This document shows, one piece after another, positions 27,374 through 39,394 of a DNA stretch of 64,000 nucleotides. The DNA lies in assembly GCA_017616015.1 (NCBI GenBank), contig JAFZYY010000024.1, positions 62,001 through 126,000 of the forward strand, written 5' to 3'. A program made the translations under genes and the position numbers. The stretch's first letter is position 1. Each line of letters opens with the position of its first letter. The notes under the pieces are model-generated. The model had not been told where the DNA came from, ran no database searches, and saw nothing but the letters and a program-made list of their open reading frames with translations. The DNA is from Alphaproteobacteria bacterium. GTDB taxonomy: Bacteria > Pseudomonadota > Alphaproteobacteria > CAAGCB01 > CAG-977.

Positions 27374-28089
27374 TCCATCACCGATAACAAAGGCGTGTAA
27401 AGGTCTTCTTCGGGACTGATTTTAAAGTCCCGCATCGACGCTTTTTCATTGAACACGATTTTATCCCAGTCACGCAATAAAACAATAGGCGTGCATTCGT
27501 CGGATTCGCCCATCAGCAAAACGGCCATGGAAGCCAATGCGTCGATCTGATTGACTTGCGTTAATTCCAGTTTGCGCCCGAACAGGTCTTTTTGTCCGCG
27601 GAAATCTTTTAAAGGTTCGACGCCTGCCAATCCGACGGAAATCCCCGTTACGCCGTAGCGCAGAGGCGTCGTGTGGCTGTCGGTGGCGACAATGCCTAAA
27701 TCTTTTATATTGTTCTTTTCGCACAGAAAGGAGCGGATTTCAGCGCATAAACCGTCGGTATTTTCCGGCCACATGATGTAATAGCCGTCCGCGTTGCTGG
27801 CGTCGATGCCGGCGGCGGGAATCAGCACATTATCCGTGACTGTCAGATTGACGTTAAAACCGCTCGGGTGTTTGTAGGACAGAAAGCGATCCGCCTCTTG
27901 TTTGATTAATTCCGTTTTGTCCGTTTGATCACAACGTACACAGCGCCCCTGATGAATCCCCAGGATTTTGGAAGTGATAAAGACGATGTCTTTTTCCTTT
28001 AAAGGCGGCAGAGCGTTCAGAATATCGTAAATATCGTCTTTGGGCGGGTGAACCAAGCGGGTTTTGATGGGGGTAAAACTGAAAGTCAT
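27364..28089 (-). CDS. CofE-family (F420-0:gamma-glutamyl ligase-like) protein
   Basis: A 241-residue protein of the CofE/FbiB ligase family, whose founding member adds glutamates to coenzyme F420. Visible marks are DIVFITSKILGIHQGRCV, TDNVLIPAAGIDASNADGYY, IVATDSHTTPLRYGVTGISV and a conserved DLFGRKL. The start has AGGAGAA upstream. No other F420 genes are in the window, and alphaproteobacteria mostly lack F420. A CofE paralogue (FolC2) serves as a folylpolyglutamate synthase in Chlamydia, and the coupled partner here is a DHFR-fold protein, so folate polyglutamylation is a reasonable alternative. Confidence 0.82.
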   Translation of the reverse strand: MTFSFTPIKTRLVHPPKDDIYDILNALPPLKEKDIVFITSKILGIHQGRCVRCDQTDKTELIKQEADRFLSYKHPSGFNVNLTVTDNVLIPAAGIDASNADGYYIMWPENTDGLCAEIRSFLCEKNNIKDLGIVATDSHTTPLRYGVTGISVGLAGVEPLKDFRGQKDLFGRKLELTQVNQIDALASMAVLLMGESDECTPIVLLRDWDKIVFNEKASMRDFKISPEEDLYTPLLSVMECK

Positions 28090-28202
28090 GATGTTCTCCT
28101 GTCGGTTGGCAGTGTAACACGTACAATCGGGACTGGCATCACCTTTTTATCGGATTGACCGGCTGTTAAAGTCGGTCTTAGGGTAAGCCGAAAGGAAAAA
28201 TC

Positions 28203-28949
28203 ATGTCGTTTTTTGATCGTTTTTTTTCATCGGAAAAGGAAGCCTCGTTTAAAACGGCCGCCGTGAACAGTTTCAATTTGTGCTATCTGGTTTCTTTGTT
28301 GATTCTGTCTTTGTTTTCCCGCCAGATTGCTTTGTTGTTCGCGCCGAACTATTACGTTTATTTTTATGTGCTATTGCCGGTCGTCAACGGCGTTTTGTCC
28401 TGTAGTGTGATCGCTTTATTCTTTAAAGTGATGAAGCGTCACGGGGCAGGACGCTTTCAACGTGAAAACAGAGTGCTGGCAATCGCTTTTCTGACGGGCG
28501 TGCTGACGATTTACGCCGCCGGTTCTCAGATTGTTTCTTTCGGCGTTTTTTTAACGGTAATGTACGTTACTTTGGTCAATCTGCGGGATTTCATGCGTCG
28601 GCTGTGGGTGTATCTGCAGCCCGACAAAGTGATGACGAAAGAAGATTTGATCAATTTTTCGTCGTTTTTCATGTCATTGATAACTGCTTTTATCGTTTTG
28701 AATCTGACGGTTTCTTTTCTGCACGATTTTTTCGGCAATTCGCCAGCGTTTAATTTCAAACCCGGCATAGAGGGAATTCTGGACGCGGTTTATTTCACCT
28801 TCATTTCGATGACGACGGTCGGATTCGGGGACGTTGTGCCGCTGACTCCGTTTGCGAAAGTCATCGTGTCTTTCGAATGTGTCAGCAGTTATGTGATGCT
28901 GGCGTTGTTCATCGGCGTCATTAACCGCGGCGTGGTAAAAAGCAAATAA
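28203..28949 (+). CDS. Potassium channel protein
   Basis: A 248-residue inner-membrane channel. It has a pore loop with the K+ selectivity filter TVGFGD at 205-210 (SMTTVGFGDVVPLTPFAK), flanked by the outer helix FMSLITAFIVLNLTVSF and an inner helix ending at VINRGVV. Three or four additional hydrophobic segments precede it, so it looks like a six-segment channel, but without an obvious arginine-rich S4 voltage sensor. No RCK or cyclic-nucleotide domain is fused. The gene is divergent from the CofE-like gene and stands alone or with sdaA downstream. Confidence 0.85.
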   Translation: MSFFDRFFSSEKEASFKTAAVNSFNLCYLVSLLILSLFSRQIALLFAPNYYVYFYVLLPVVNGVLSCSVIALFFKVMKRHGAGRFQRENRVLAIAFLTGVLTIYAAGSQIVSFGVFLTVMYVTLVNLRDFMRRLWVYLQPDKVMTKEDLINFSSFFMSLITAFIVLNLTVSFLHDFFGNSPAFNFKPGIEGILDAVYFTFISMTTVGFGDVVPLTPFAKVIVSFECVSSYVMLALFIGVINRGVVKSK

Positions 28950-29013
28950 GCTTCTTTGTTATTAAGGAAATTCAGTATAGACTGGATAAGATTGATAAAA
29001 AGGGAGCTCTATC

Positions 29014-30204
29014 ATGCAATCTTTGCGGGAACTTTACAGAATCGGCATGGGACCGTCCAGCAGTCATACGATGGCGCCGCGCAAGGCGGCTCAGCGGTTT
29101 TTGGAAGACAATCCGACGGCCGCTTCTTACCGCGTGACGCTTTACGGCAGTCTGGCCGCGACGGGGAAGGGGCACTTTACCGATCGGGCGATTCAGGAGG
29201 TTCTCGGCGCGGACAAAACGCAAATCGTCTGGCTGCCGGAAACGGTTCTGCCCTATCATACGAACGCGATGAGATTTGAAGCCTTAAACGATAAAGGCGA
29301 CGCCGCGGTTCAATGGACGACGTACAGCGTCGGCGGCGGCGCTTTGCGGGACGAAGGCGAAAAGCCGGCTCAGGAAGTCTACGCGTTTAAGGATTTTTCC
29401 GAAATCGTTTCATGGGCGCAGGATCAGGGGCGGCCTTTGTGGGCGGCGGCCGTGGAATGCGAAGGCGAAGAAATTTTATCCTATCTGACAACCGTTTGGA
29501 ATCAGATGCAATCGTGCGTGCGGCGCGGTCTGGAACACGAAGATGTTCTGCCCGGCGGTTTGCGTCTGGCGCGCAAAGCGTATTCCTTTTATAAAAAAGC
29601 ATTGGCGCAAAGGCAGGAATTGGCGCGCACGGGATTGTTGTCGGCTTATGCTCTGGCGGTCAGCGAGGAAAACGCCGGCAGAGGCATTGTCGTTACGGCG
29701 CCGACGTGCGGCTCCAGCGGTGTTGTGGCGGGTGTTTTGTACTATCTGAAATATCATCAGAAAGCGACGGACAGGGAGATCGTCAACGCTTTGGCAACGG
29801 CGGGGTTGGTCGGTAACACGGTCAAGCAGAACGGTTCCGTTTCCGGCGCGGAGGTCGGCTGTCAGGGTGAAGTCGGCGTGGCGTGCGCGATGGCTGCCGC
29901 TGCCGTCGCTCAACTGTTCGGCGGGACGATTTCTCAGATAGAATACGCGGCCGAAATCGGACTGGAGCATTTTTTGGGGCTGACCTGCGATCCGGTGATG
30001 GGGTTGGTGCAGATTCCGTGCATCGAGCGCAACGCGATCGCCGCCAACCGCGCGGTCGCTGCGGCGGAATACGCGCTTTACACGGACGGAAAGCACCGCG
30101 TTTCCTTTGACGACGTTGTTCAGGCGATGATGGAGACGGGACATGATTTGCCCCCGTTATACAAAGAAACGGCTCAGGGCGGATTGGCGACGCTTTATAA
30201 ATAA
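29014..30204 (+). CDS. sdaA: L-serine dehydratase (Fe-S dependent, single chain)
   Basis: Converts L-serine to pyruvate and ammonia. Both alpha and beta regions are in one 396-residue chain. The N-terminal motif GMGPSSSHTMAP and the alpha-domain TAPTCGSSGVVAG are present. The three cluster ligands are C283, C325 and C336 with the family spacing of 42 and 11 residues. The protein is shorter than the 450-residue E. coli forms, mainly in the beta domain. This oxygen-sensitive cluster type fits an anaerobic lifestyle. A good ribosome-binding site (AAAGGGAG) precedes the ATG. Confidence 0.93.
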   Translation: MQSLRELYRIGMGPSSSHTMAPRKAAQRFLEDNPTAASYRVTLYGSLAATGKGHFTDRAIQEVLGADKTQIVWLPETVLPYHTNAMRFEALNDKGDAAVQWTTYSVGGGALRDEGEKPAQEVYAFKDFSEIVSWAQDQGRPLWAAAVECEGEEILSYLTTVWNQMQSCVRRGLEHEDVLPGGLRLARKAYSFYKKALAQRQELARTGLLSAYALAVSEENAGRGIVVTAPTCGSSGVVAGVLYYLKYHQKATDREIVNALATAGLVGNTVKQNGSVSGAEVGCQGEVGVACAMAAAAVAQLFGGTISQIEYAAEIGLEHFLGLTCDPVMGLVQIPCIERNAIAANRAVAAAEYALYTDGKHRVSFDDVVQAMMETGHDLPPLYKETAQGGLATLYK

Positions 30205-30247
30205 AACGCTTGACTTAAAGTCAGGTTTAAGCGTTATCCTTTTTTCA
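30205..30247 (+). terminator. Possible weak terminator after sdaA
   Basis: A 7-base stem AACGCTT / AAGCGTT with a 17-base loop is followed by ATCC and six T. The loop is long and the T run is separated by four bases, so some read-through into the next gene is likely. Confidence 0.35.
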
Positions 30248-30272
30248 GATGAAGCTGAAAAGGAGAAACGCC

Positions 30273-30797
30273 ATGACGGAAAACCTGACATTCAAATACG
30301 GCAAAAATTACTTTTTTATTGTCTTCGGAATAGGCGAAATCCTGCTGTCAATGCTTTTGATTCTGCCGTTTGTTATCTGCCATTGCTGTTGGCGATGGGC
30401 GATCTTTTCGTATTGGTGGTATTTGTACGTTTTTCCGTTGCTTATCGGATTTATTTTACTGCGCGGCGGATTGGTCAATTTGCATTTCTGGTTTGCTCAC
30501 GTCCGCAAAAAGCCCTATCTGACGATCACGGACGACATGATTCTGATTGACGCTGAAACGGATATAAAAATTGCGGACATCGTTTCGATTGCCCCCTGCG
30601 GTATGCTCGGGTGCACAATGCTGTGTCTGGAACTGAAAAATCCGCAGGATTACAAGCTGTCCTGGCGATTCAGAGCGGACAAAATCTTTCATAAGAAATA
30701 CGACGCGTTTGTTTGTCCGGGACTGGTTGCTTCGGATCAAAGGCAAGCCTTTATGGAATGGTTTGAAAGCCGATTCCCGAAATCGGATAAAAAATAA
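30273..30797 (+). CDS. Small membrane protein, possible PH-like C-terminal domain
   Basis: A 174-residue protein that I cannot name. Two hydrophobic segments (residues about 11-35 and 40-65) make an inner-membrane hairpin. They are followed by a soluble part reminiscent of bacterial PH-like domains: LTITDDMILIDAETDIKIAD, then a cysteine-rich turn, then a helix with MEWFESRF. I chose the ATG at 30273, behind AAGGAGAAACGCC, over an upstream in-frame ATG at 30249. It is convergent with mutL, one base apart. Confidence 0.6.
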   Translation: MTENLTFKYGKNYFFIVFGIGEILLSMLLILPFVICHCCWRWAIFSYWWYLYVFPLLIGFILLRGGLVNLHFWFAHVRKKPYLTITDDMILIDAETDIKIADIVSIAPCGMLGCTMLCLELKNPQDYKLSWRFRADKIFHKKYDAFVCPGLVASDQRQAFMEWFESRFPKSDKK

Positions 30798-30798
30798 C

Positions 30799-32628
30799 TT
30801 ATTCCCGACGGCCGAACAGTTTTTCGATGTCTTTCAGTTTTAATTCGATGTAGGTCGGGCGGCCGTGAATACATTGGCCGGAGTAGGGAACCGCTTCCAT
30901 TTGCCGCAACAGCGCATTCATTTCCGAAACGTTCAGCTTTCTGCCCGCGCGCACGGAGCCGTGGCACGCCATCGTTGCGGCGATCTTTTTGATCCGTTCT
31001 TTGAGCGACAGGCTGTCTCCGAATTCGATCAGCGTGTCGGCAACGTCCAGCATCAGCTGTTTCGCGTTGACTTCGCCCAATACGGCAGGTGTCGCGCGTA
31101 TGACTACCGAGTCGCCGCCGAACAAATCGAAAAGCAGTCCCGTTTTTTCCAACTCTTCTTTTTGCTTTAAAACGGCTTCCTGTTTTTCCGCGTTTAAATC
31201 GACGACTTCCGGCAACAAAAGGTATTGCGCCGCCGCGTCGCCGCTTTCCATGTTTTGCTTGATTTTTTCATACGTCAGCCGTTCATGCGCGGCGTGCTGA
31301 TCGACGATGACGATGCCGTCCTGCGTCTGCGAAATGATATACGTCTTGTGCAGCTGCGCCCTTGCCAGTCCCAACGGCGGAAAAGCGTCGGGATCTTCAA
31401 CGGGAGCGTCGGCGATGACATGGTCGATTTCTTCGCTCAGGTCGGGGGCAATCGGCGCGGAAAAGGCTTCGTTCGCCCGAAACAGCGCGCGCGTTTCGTT
31501 CAATGTCTGCGTGCGATTCGGCCGGTAGGACGGAAATTTCGGCATCGAAAAAGAGGAAGTGAACGCCGGTTTTGAAAAAACGGATTCGGATACCGAAAAG
31601 TCAAGCGCTTCGTCGGCTAATGTCGTGGACGTGCGATGTCCGGAGCTTACCAACGCCTGACGGACGGCGGTCACGATCATGCCTCGCACCATTTGTGCGT
31701 TGCGGAAACGGACTTCGGCTTTTGAAGGGTGGACGTTGACGTCGACTTCTTCGGGCGGCAGATGCAAAAACAAAACGACGGCGGGAAAACGATCGGCGGC
31801 CAACAATTCCTGATAAGCGCCTTTCAACGCGCCCAACAGTACTTTATCACGCACGGGGCGGTTGTTCACAAAGAAATATTGCGCGGCGGCGGTTGCCTTG
31901 TTGAACGTCGGCAATCCCGCAAATCCGGTCAATTTGATTCCGTCGCGTTCGGCATTGACTGACACGGCGTTTTCCGTAAAGTCATCGCCGATGACTTGTG
32001 CCACGCGTTTGATTTCTTCGGTCGGAGAAACGGGTTTGAAATCCAGTCGTTTTTTCTTTTCGTCAGAGAGGGTAAACGCGACGGACGGAAAAGCCAGAGC
32101 CAGCTTTTCGATCATATCCTGAATGTAGCCGGTTTCCGTTTGCGTCGTTTTCAGAAATTTCAGGCGCGCGGGAACGGCATAGAATAAATCCCTGACTTCG
32201 ACGCGCGTGCCGACGGGGGCGGAAGCCGGTTCCAAATCGTGTTTTTCGCCGCCCTCGATGAACAAAGACCACGCCGAATCCGCGTCGGCCGTGCGGGACG
32301 TAATCGTCACCCGCGCGACGGAAGCAATTGAAGGCAGAGCTTCGCCGCGGAACCCTAAAAAGCGAATGTCGAATAAATCGTCGGAAGGCAGTTTCGATGT
32401 CGCAAAGCGTTCGACGGCCAGCTTCATTTCGTCGGGCGTCATGCCTTTGCCGTTATCAATAACGGTCAGAGACGCTTTGCCGCCTTCGTTCAAAATGACG
32501 TCGATTTTCGTCGCGCCGGCGTCCAGAGCGTTTTCGACCAGTTCCTTTACCGCCGACGCCGGCCGCTCGACCACTTCTCCGGCGGCGATACGGTTGACGA
32601 GAGTCGGCGGTAAAAGACGCAAAGTCAT
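30799..32628 (-). CDS. mutL: DNA mismatch repair protein MutL
   Basis: MutL couples MutS mismatch recognition to strand incision. In 609 residues the GHKL ATPase is N-terminal (RIAAGEVVERPASAVKELVEN, DNGKGM, GFRGEALPSI), and the C-terminal dimerisation domain carries the endonuclease motif DQHAAHERLTYE, which fits DQHAX2EX4E. The protein is therefore a nicking MutL, as expected where MutH is absent. I chose the ATG at 32628; an in-frame codon further upstream would overlap pgi. It follows pgi by 4 bases in the minus-strand run. Confidence 0.95.
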   Translation of the reverse strand: MTLRLLPPTLVNRIAAGEVVERPASAVKELVENALDAGATKIDVILNEGGKASLTVIDNGKGMTPDEMKLAVERFATSKLPSDDLFDIRFLGFRGEALPSIASVARVTITSRTADADSAWSLFIEGGEKHDLEPASAPVGTRVEVRDLFYAVPARLKFLKTTQTETGYIQDMIEKLALAFPSVAFTLSDEKKKRLDFKPVSPTEEIKRVAQVIGDDFTENAVSVNAERDGIKLTGFAGLPTFNKATAAAQYFFVNNRPVRDKVLLGALKGAYQELLAADRFPAVVLFLHLPPEEVDVNVHPSKAEVRFRNAQMVRGMIVTAVRQALVSSGHRTSTTLADEALDFSVSESVFSKPAFTSSFSMPKFPSYRPNRTQTLNETRALFRANEAFSAPIAPDLSEEIDHVIADAPVEDPDAFPPLGLARAQLHKTYIISQTQDGIVIVDQHAAHERLTYEKIKQNMESGDAAAQYLLLPEVVDLNAEKQEAVLKQKEELEKTGLLFDLFGGDSVVIRATPAVLGEVNAKQLMLDVADTLIEFGDSLSLKERIKKIAATMACHGSVRAGRKLNVSEMNALLRQMEAVPYSGQCIHGRPTYIELKLKDIEKLFGRRE

Positions 32629-32632
32629 ATAA

Positions 32633-35708
<3,076 letters not shown>

Positions 35709-35712
<4 letters not shown>

Positions 35713-37022
35713 GGCGTGTTCTCCGGCATCAGGTAAGTTGTTACGGACGGAGCCGTCAGCATGTCCTTATACGCGTTTTGAACGTCGGCTAAAGAGACTT
35801 TTTCAATATTTGACGGCCAGTTCTTTAAATCTTCGATCGTCATGCCCAACGCGTAAAAACGCCCAATCAGATTAGCCGCCGTTTCCGGATTGTCGTTCAG
35901 GTATTCCAGATCGGCGACCAAACGTTTCTTCGCTTTATCCACATCTTTTTGCGTGACGGATTGCGGCGACAAAAACAGATCGAGCTCTTTTTCCAGTTCG
36001 GATAGCGATTTGTTTTCCCGCGCGGTGAGAGTCAGCGTAAAAGTTCCTCTATCCAGCATAAATCCCAAATAGCTGACATTTGTTATGCGCGCCGTTTTTT
36101 TATCGGAAACAAAATGCTTGTACATTTTTCCCAGCTGGTACGACCCCAGAATTTCCTCCAGAACGGAATACGCGAAACTTTGCTCTTTCTTTTCGGACAG
36201 ATAGGACGGAACAATGTAAGTGCGCTGCAGAGAATGCAGCCGAACCTGCGGGTGACGCATTTCAATTCTGGAACGCACGGGATAAGGCAGAGTGTATTGC
36301 TTTTTTTCAGCGGCAGTCCGACTGGGCGGAATTTTGCCGTAATATTTTTCGGCCAGAGGTTTTAATTCTTCGGCGGTGATGTCGCCGGCGACAACCAGAA
36401 TGGCGTTATCCGGCGCATAATGCGTCTGATAAAACTGTTTCGCGTCGTTTAAAGTTAAAGCCGACAATTCTTTTTTTGTGCCGATGATCGGACGGCCGTA
36501 CGGGTGATCGCCCCATAAAAAGACATTCTTTCTTTCATTCAGCAAAGCCGCCGGATTGTTTTCGATACGCATCAGACGTTCTTCTTTAACGACTTCCAGT
36601 TCGGGATCAAAATCTTTTTGCAGAAAGCGCAGGTTTTTCATGCGGTCGGATTCCAAAAACATGACCAATTCCAAACGATCCCGCGCGATGCTTTGGTGAT
36701 AAGCCGTATAATCATTGCCGGTAAAAGCGTTTTCCGATCCGCCGTTGCGCGCGATAATCTGCGAAAACTCGCCGTTCGGAACGGCGGCCGTTCCTTTAAA
36801 CATCATGTGTTCCAGAACATGAGCGATTCCCGATTTTCCCAAAGGATCGTTTATCGCGCCGACTTTATACCAAATCATCTGCGTCACGATCGGCGCGCGA
36901 TGATTTTCAATGACGACAACCTGCAGGCCGTTGCTTAAAGTAAAGGTTTCCGCTTCAAAAACGGAAGCGTGCAGAGTTGTCGTCTGCAATAAAAGAACAA
37001 ACAGAATCGCTAATAAACGCAT
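35709..37022 (-). CDS. M16 zinc metalloprotease, active subunit
   Basis: A 437-residue pitrilysin-family protease with a signal peptide (first ~19 residues) and the inverted zinc motif HVLEH at 68-72 (GIAHVLEHMMFKG), with the distal glutamate in the EEVVKEER-like helix (ELEVVKEERL). With its inactive partner encoded next, it probably forms a heterodimer that degrades peptides in the periplasm. The two genes plus the DUF3035 lipoprotein upstream and lspA form a set often kept together in alphaproteobacteria. Its start overlaps the lipoprotein stop by one base. Confidence 0.92.
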
Positions 37023-37282
37023 TATTCCTCCGTTTTTTGGGGAGTTGTTTCTTCCTGTTTGTTATCGGAGTTGTTCTGCGAATTTTTTTCTTTTTCAACA
37101 GCTTGTTCTTTCCGTTCAACGGGCTGTTTCGGCTCCGGCGCGCGCAGCATATAATCCGGCGGCAGGCTGAGCGGGTGTGTCGTAACGATGCCTTTCGGAT
37201 CGGGACCGCGTTTTTCGTCAAGAGAATAACGATCTCCGCAACCTGTTAAAAATAAAAGCAGCAAAACACAGAAAATCTTCAT
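37022..37282 (-). CDS. DUF3035-like small lipoprotein
   Basis: An 86-residue lipoprotein with lipobox LTGC (Cys15). The mature N-terminus contains PDPKGIVTTHPLSLPPDYML, which matches the DUF3035 pattern of alphaproteobacterial lipoproteins, then a long Lys/Glu/Gln-rich tail of low complexity. Function is unknown. It is the gene before the two M16 genes, with a one-base overlap, and 11 bases after the isochorismatase-like gene. Confidence 0.75.
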   Translation of the reverse strand: MKIFCVLLLLFLTGCGDRYSLDEKRGPDPKGIVTTHPLSLPPDYMLRAPEPKQPVERKEQAVEKEKNSQNNSDNKQEETTPQKTEE

Positions 37283-37293
37283 CTTTTATATCC

Positions 37294-37923
37294 TTATTTT
37301 TCGAAGGGAAGAGACATAATGTCGGCAAGGGACAGCACCTGAGCGTAATTGTCCGCGATATTGGCTAAAGCCGTTTCCTGCATTTTGGAAGCGGGAATAA
37401 CGCGGGATCCGTCCCATGACATAATGTCCCGGGAAGCGGTTAAATCTGCGGCGACCAAACATTTATATCCTAAAATACGAGCGTCGTGGGCGGTCGTCGT
37501 TATCCCGGACGACGTTGCTATTCCGCCCAGAATTAACGTGTCGATGCCTTCCGTCTGCAACGTGGTATGCAAAGAAGACCCCGAAAAAGCGCTGGTCGCG
37601 TATTTTATTTGCACCAGATGTTTTTTTCCGGGAAGTATCGGCGGGTGAAATTCAATACCTTTGCTTTCCGGAGCAAAAGCCAGACTGGCGGGACTTTTCG
37701 CCTGATGGAAAATATGCACGGTTAAAAGTTTGTTTTTATCCGCCCAATCCATAGCATTGAGAGCCGCGGAAATTAAAGCTTCCTGATTTTCAACGGGCAG
37801 AGCGCCGGTGAAGTGCTCTTCCTGAAATTCAATCAGCAGCAACGCCGTTTTCTTTTTTGGCAGGCGCGTCAGATCCGGCGTGCCCGATAATCTGCGAAAA
37901 ATATTGGGCATCGATGTCGTCAT
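37294..37923 (-). CDS. Isochorismatase-like protein lacking the catalytic cysteine
   Basis: A 209-residue isochorismatase-fold hydrolase. The fold is clear from ALLLIEFQEEHF, KYATSAFSGSSLHTTL and LGGIATSSGITTTAHDARILGY. The place of the family's catalytic cysteine reads GIATSSGI, with Gly where active cysteine hydrolases have Cys, and the usual Asp of the N-terminal IDxQ motif is Glu (IEFQ). It may therefore be inactive or use other chemistry. The start at 37923 overlaps the lspA stop by ATGA. It appears inserted between lspA and the DUF3035 gene. Confidence 0.82.
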   Translation of the reverse strand: MTTSMPNIFRRLSGTPDLTRLPKKKTALLLIEFQEEHFTGALPVENQEALISAALNAMDWADKNKLLTVHIFHQAKSPASLAFAPESKGIEFHPPILPGKKHLVQIKYATSAFSGSSLHTTLQTEGIDTLILGGIATSSGITTTAHDARILGYKCLVAADLTASRDIMSWDGSRVIPASKMQETALANIADNYAQVLSLADIMSLPFEK

Positions 37924-38414
37924 TGCTTGTTTTCCTTTTGAGGTTCGGAAAGCTTTTCCGTCGGAGCAAAGAATAAATTCCAAATCAGAATGGCGCCCGC
38001 GCCGATACAAATGGCGCTGTCACCGACATTAAAAGCCGGCCAATGATACGTGTCGATATGAAAGTCCAGAAAATCAACGACGGCTTTAAAACGTATGCGG
38101 TCAAGAACATTGCCCAGCGCGCCGCCTACAATCAAGCCGAAACAACAGATTGTCGCTTTGTTTTTTTCAACGCTCATCCAGTACAGAATGACAGCGCAGA
38201 TCAGCAGGGAAACGGTGACGAAAACCCAGGGCATCGCGGGGTGGTTTGAATGAAACATCGAAAAGCTGACGCCTTTGTTCCAAGCCAGAACAAAGTTAAA
38301 AAAAGGCGTTACCCGCACCGGCGAAGAATGATTGGCAAAGTAGGATAAAACCCATGTTTTGCTGAGTTGATCCGCCAAAAAAACAATCAATGCGCAGAGT
38401 AACCCTTTTTTCAT
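37920..38414 (-). CDS. lspA: Lipoprotein signal peptidase
   Basis: Aspartyl membrane peptidase that removes lipoprotein signal peptides. The 164-residue protein has four hydrophobic segments and the two catalytic aspartate motifs, GNVLDRI and FNVGDSAICIG. Its substrates in this window include the lipoproteins at 11.1, 37.0 and 42.8 kb. It is coupled by ATGA overlaps to ribF upstream and to the isochorismatase-like gene downstream. The gene ileS, which in many proteobacteria lies between ribF and lspA, is absent here. Confidence 0.95.
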   Translation of the reverse strand: MKKGLLCALIVFLADQLSKTWVLSYFANHSSPVRVTPFFNFVLAWNKGVSFSMFHSNHPAMPWVFVTVSLLICAVILYWMSVEKNKATICCFGLIVGGALGNVLDRIRFKAVVDFLDFHIDTYHWPAFNVGDSAICIGAGAILIWNLFFAPTEKLSEPQKENKQ

Positions 38415-39328
38415 CTGGAAATCCTTTCCGCTATTTCAGAGTCTTTCATGATTTGAGTTTTTAATTCTTCAATCGATCCGAACCGGACTTCGGGGCGGAT
38501 AAATGTTTGTAACCGAACGCGCAGGCGCTGACCATACAAATCGCCGTCAAAGTTTAAAATATGCGCTTCCAACAATACGCCCTGGCCGTTAACTGTCGGC
38601 CTGAAACCGATGTTGGCGATTGCCCGGAAGTCTTTTCCGTCAATGTTAACGCAAGCGGCATAAACGCCTATTCGGGGCAGAATCGAATCGCCGGGAATGA
38701 TGTTAATGGTCGGGAAACCGATTTTTCGCCCTAATTGCGATCCGTGGATAACATAACCTTCCATTTCAAACGGGTGTTCCATTAAACCGGTCGCTTTTTC
38801 GATTTCTCCGTCGCGCAGAAAAGCCCGTATCCGTGACGAAGAAATGATTTCTCCGTTTTGATCACGCAGTTTTTTGACGGTTGTTACCGGCAAATCCGGA
38901 TATTTTTTCCTCATATAAGCGGCGTCGCCCTGGCGGTTTTTGCCGAAGCCGTAATCTTCGCCGACGACAATATGCGCCGCGTGCAAACCGTTTATCAAAA
39001 CGTTTTCAACAAAATCGTCCGCGCTCATGTCGGCAAAAGTTCTGTTGAAATTGAAGACGAAAAAGCCGTCAATCGGCAGTTGGCAAATGGCTCTGACTTT
39101 AGAACGGATAGGCGTGATTCGAAATGTTCTGCCGCCCGGGCGGAAAAAACCGCTGGGGTGCGGTTCAAACGTCATCAGGACAACAGGACGGTTTTCCCGG
39201 CGCGCGATTTCCACGGCTTGTTCGACAACGGCGCGGTGTCCTTTATGGAATCCGTCAAAGTTGCCTATGGCGACGACGGCGTTTTGGTAGGCCGGCGGTA
39301 TCTTTTGCCAGGAATGAAAAAATCTCAT
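38411..39328 (-). CDS. ribF: Bifunctional riboflavin kinase / FAD synthetase
   Basis: Makes FMN and FAD from riboflavin. In 305 residues the N-terminal FAD-synthetase domain shows VAIGNFDGFHKGHR and VGEDYGFGKNRQGD, with ISSSRIRAFL, and the C-terminal kinase domain shows GRKIGFPTINI and ANIGFRPTV. It is the first gene of the minus-strand run ribF-lspA-...-mutL and is divergent from the GDPD gene, with 66 bases between. Confidence 0.95.
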   Translation of the reverse strand: MRFFHSWQKIPPAYQNAVVAIGNFDGFHKGHRAVVEQAVEIARRENRPVVLMTFEPHPSGFFRPGGRTFRITPIRSKVRAICQLPIDGFFVFNFNRTFADMSADDFVENVLINGLHAAHIVVGEDYGFGKNRQGDAAYMRKKYPDLPVTTVKKLRDQNGEIISSSRIRAFLRDGEIEKATGLMEHPFEMEGYVIHGSQLGRKIGFPTINIIPGDSILPRIGVYAACVNIDGKDFRAIANIGFRPTVNGQGVLLEAHILNFDGDLYGQRLRVRLQTFIRPEVRFGSIEELKTQIMKDSEIAERISR

Positions 39329-39394
39329 TTCAAAGTTAGTCCCGAAAATATATATTCAAGCGGTACTATATTACATTATTTTAAAAGGTGAAAG

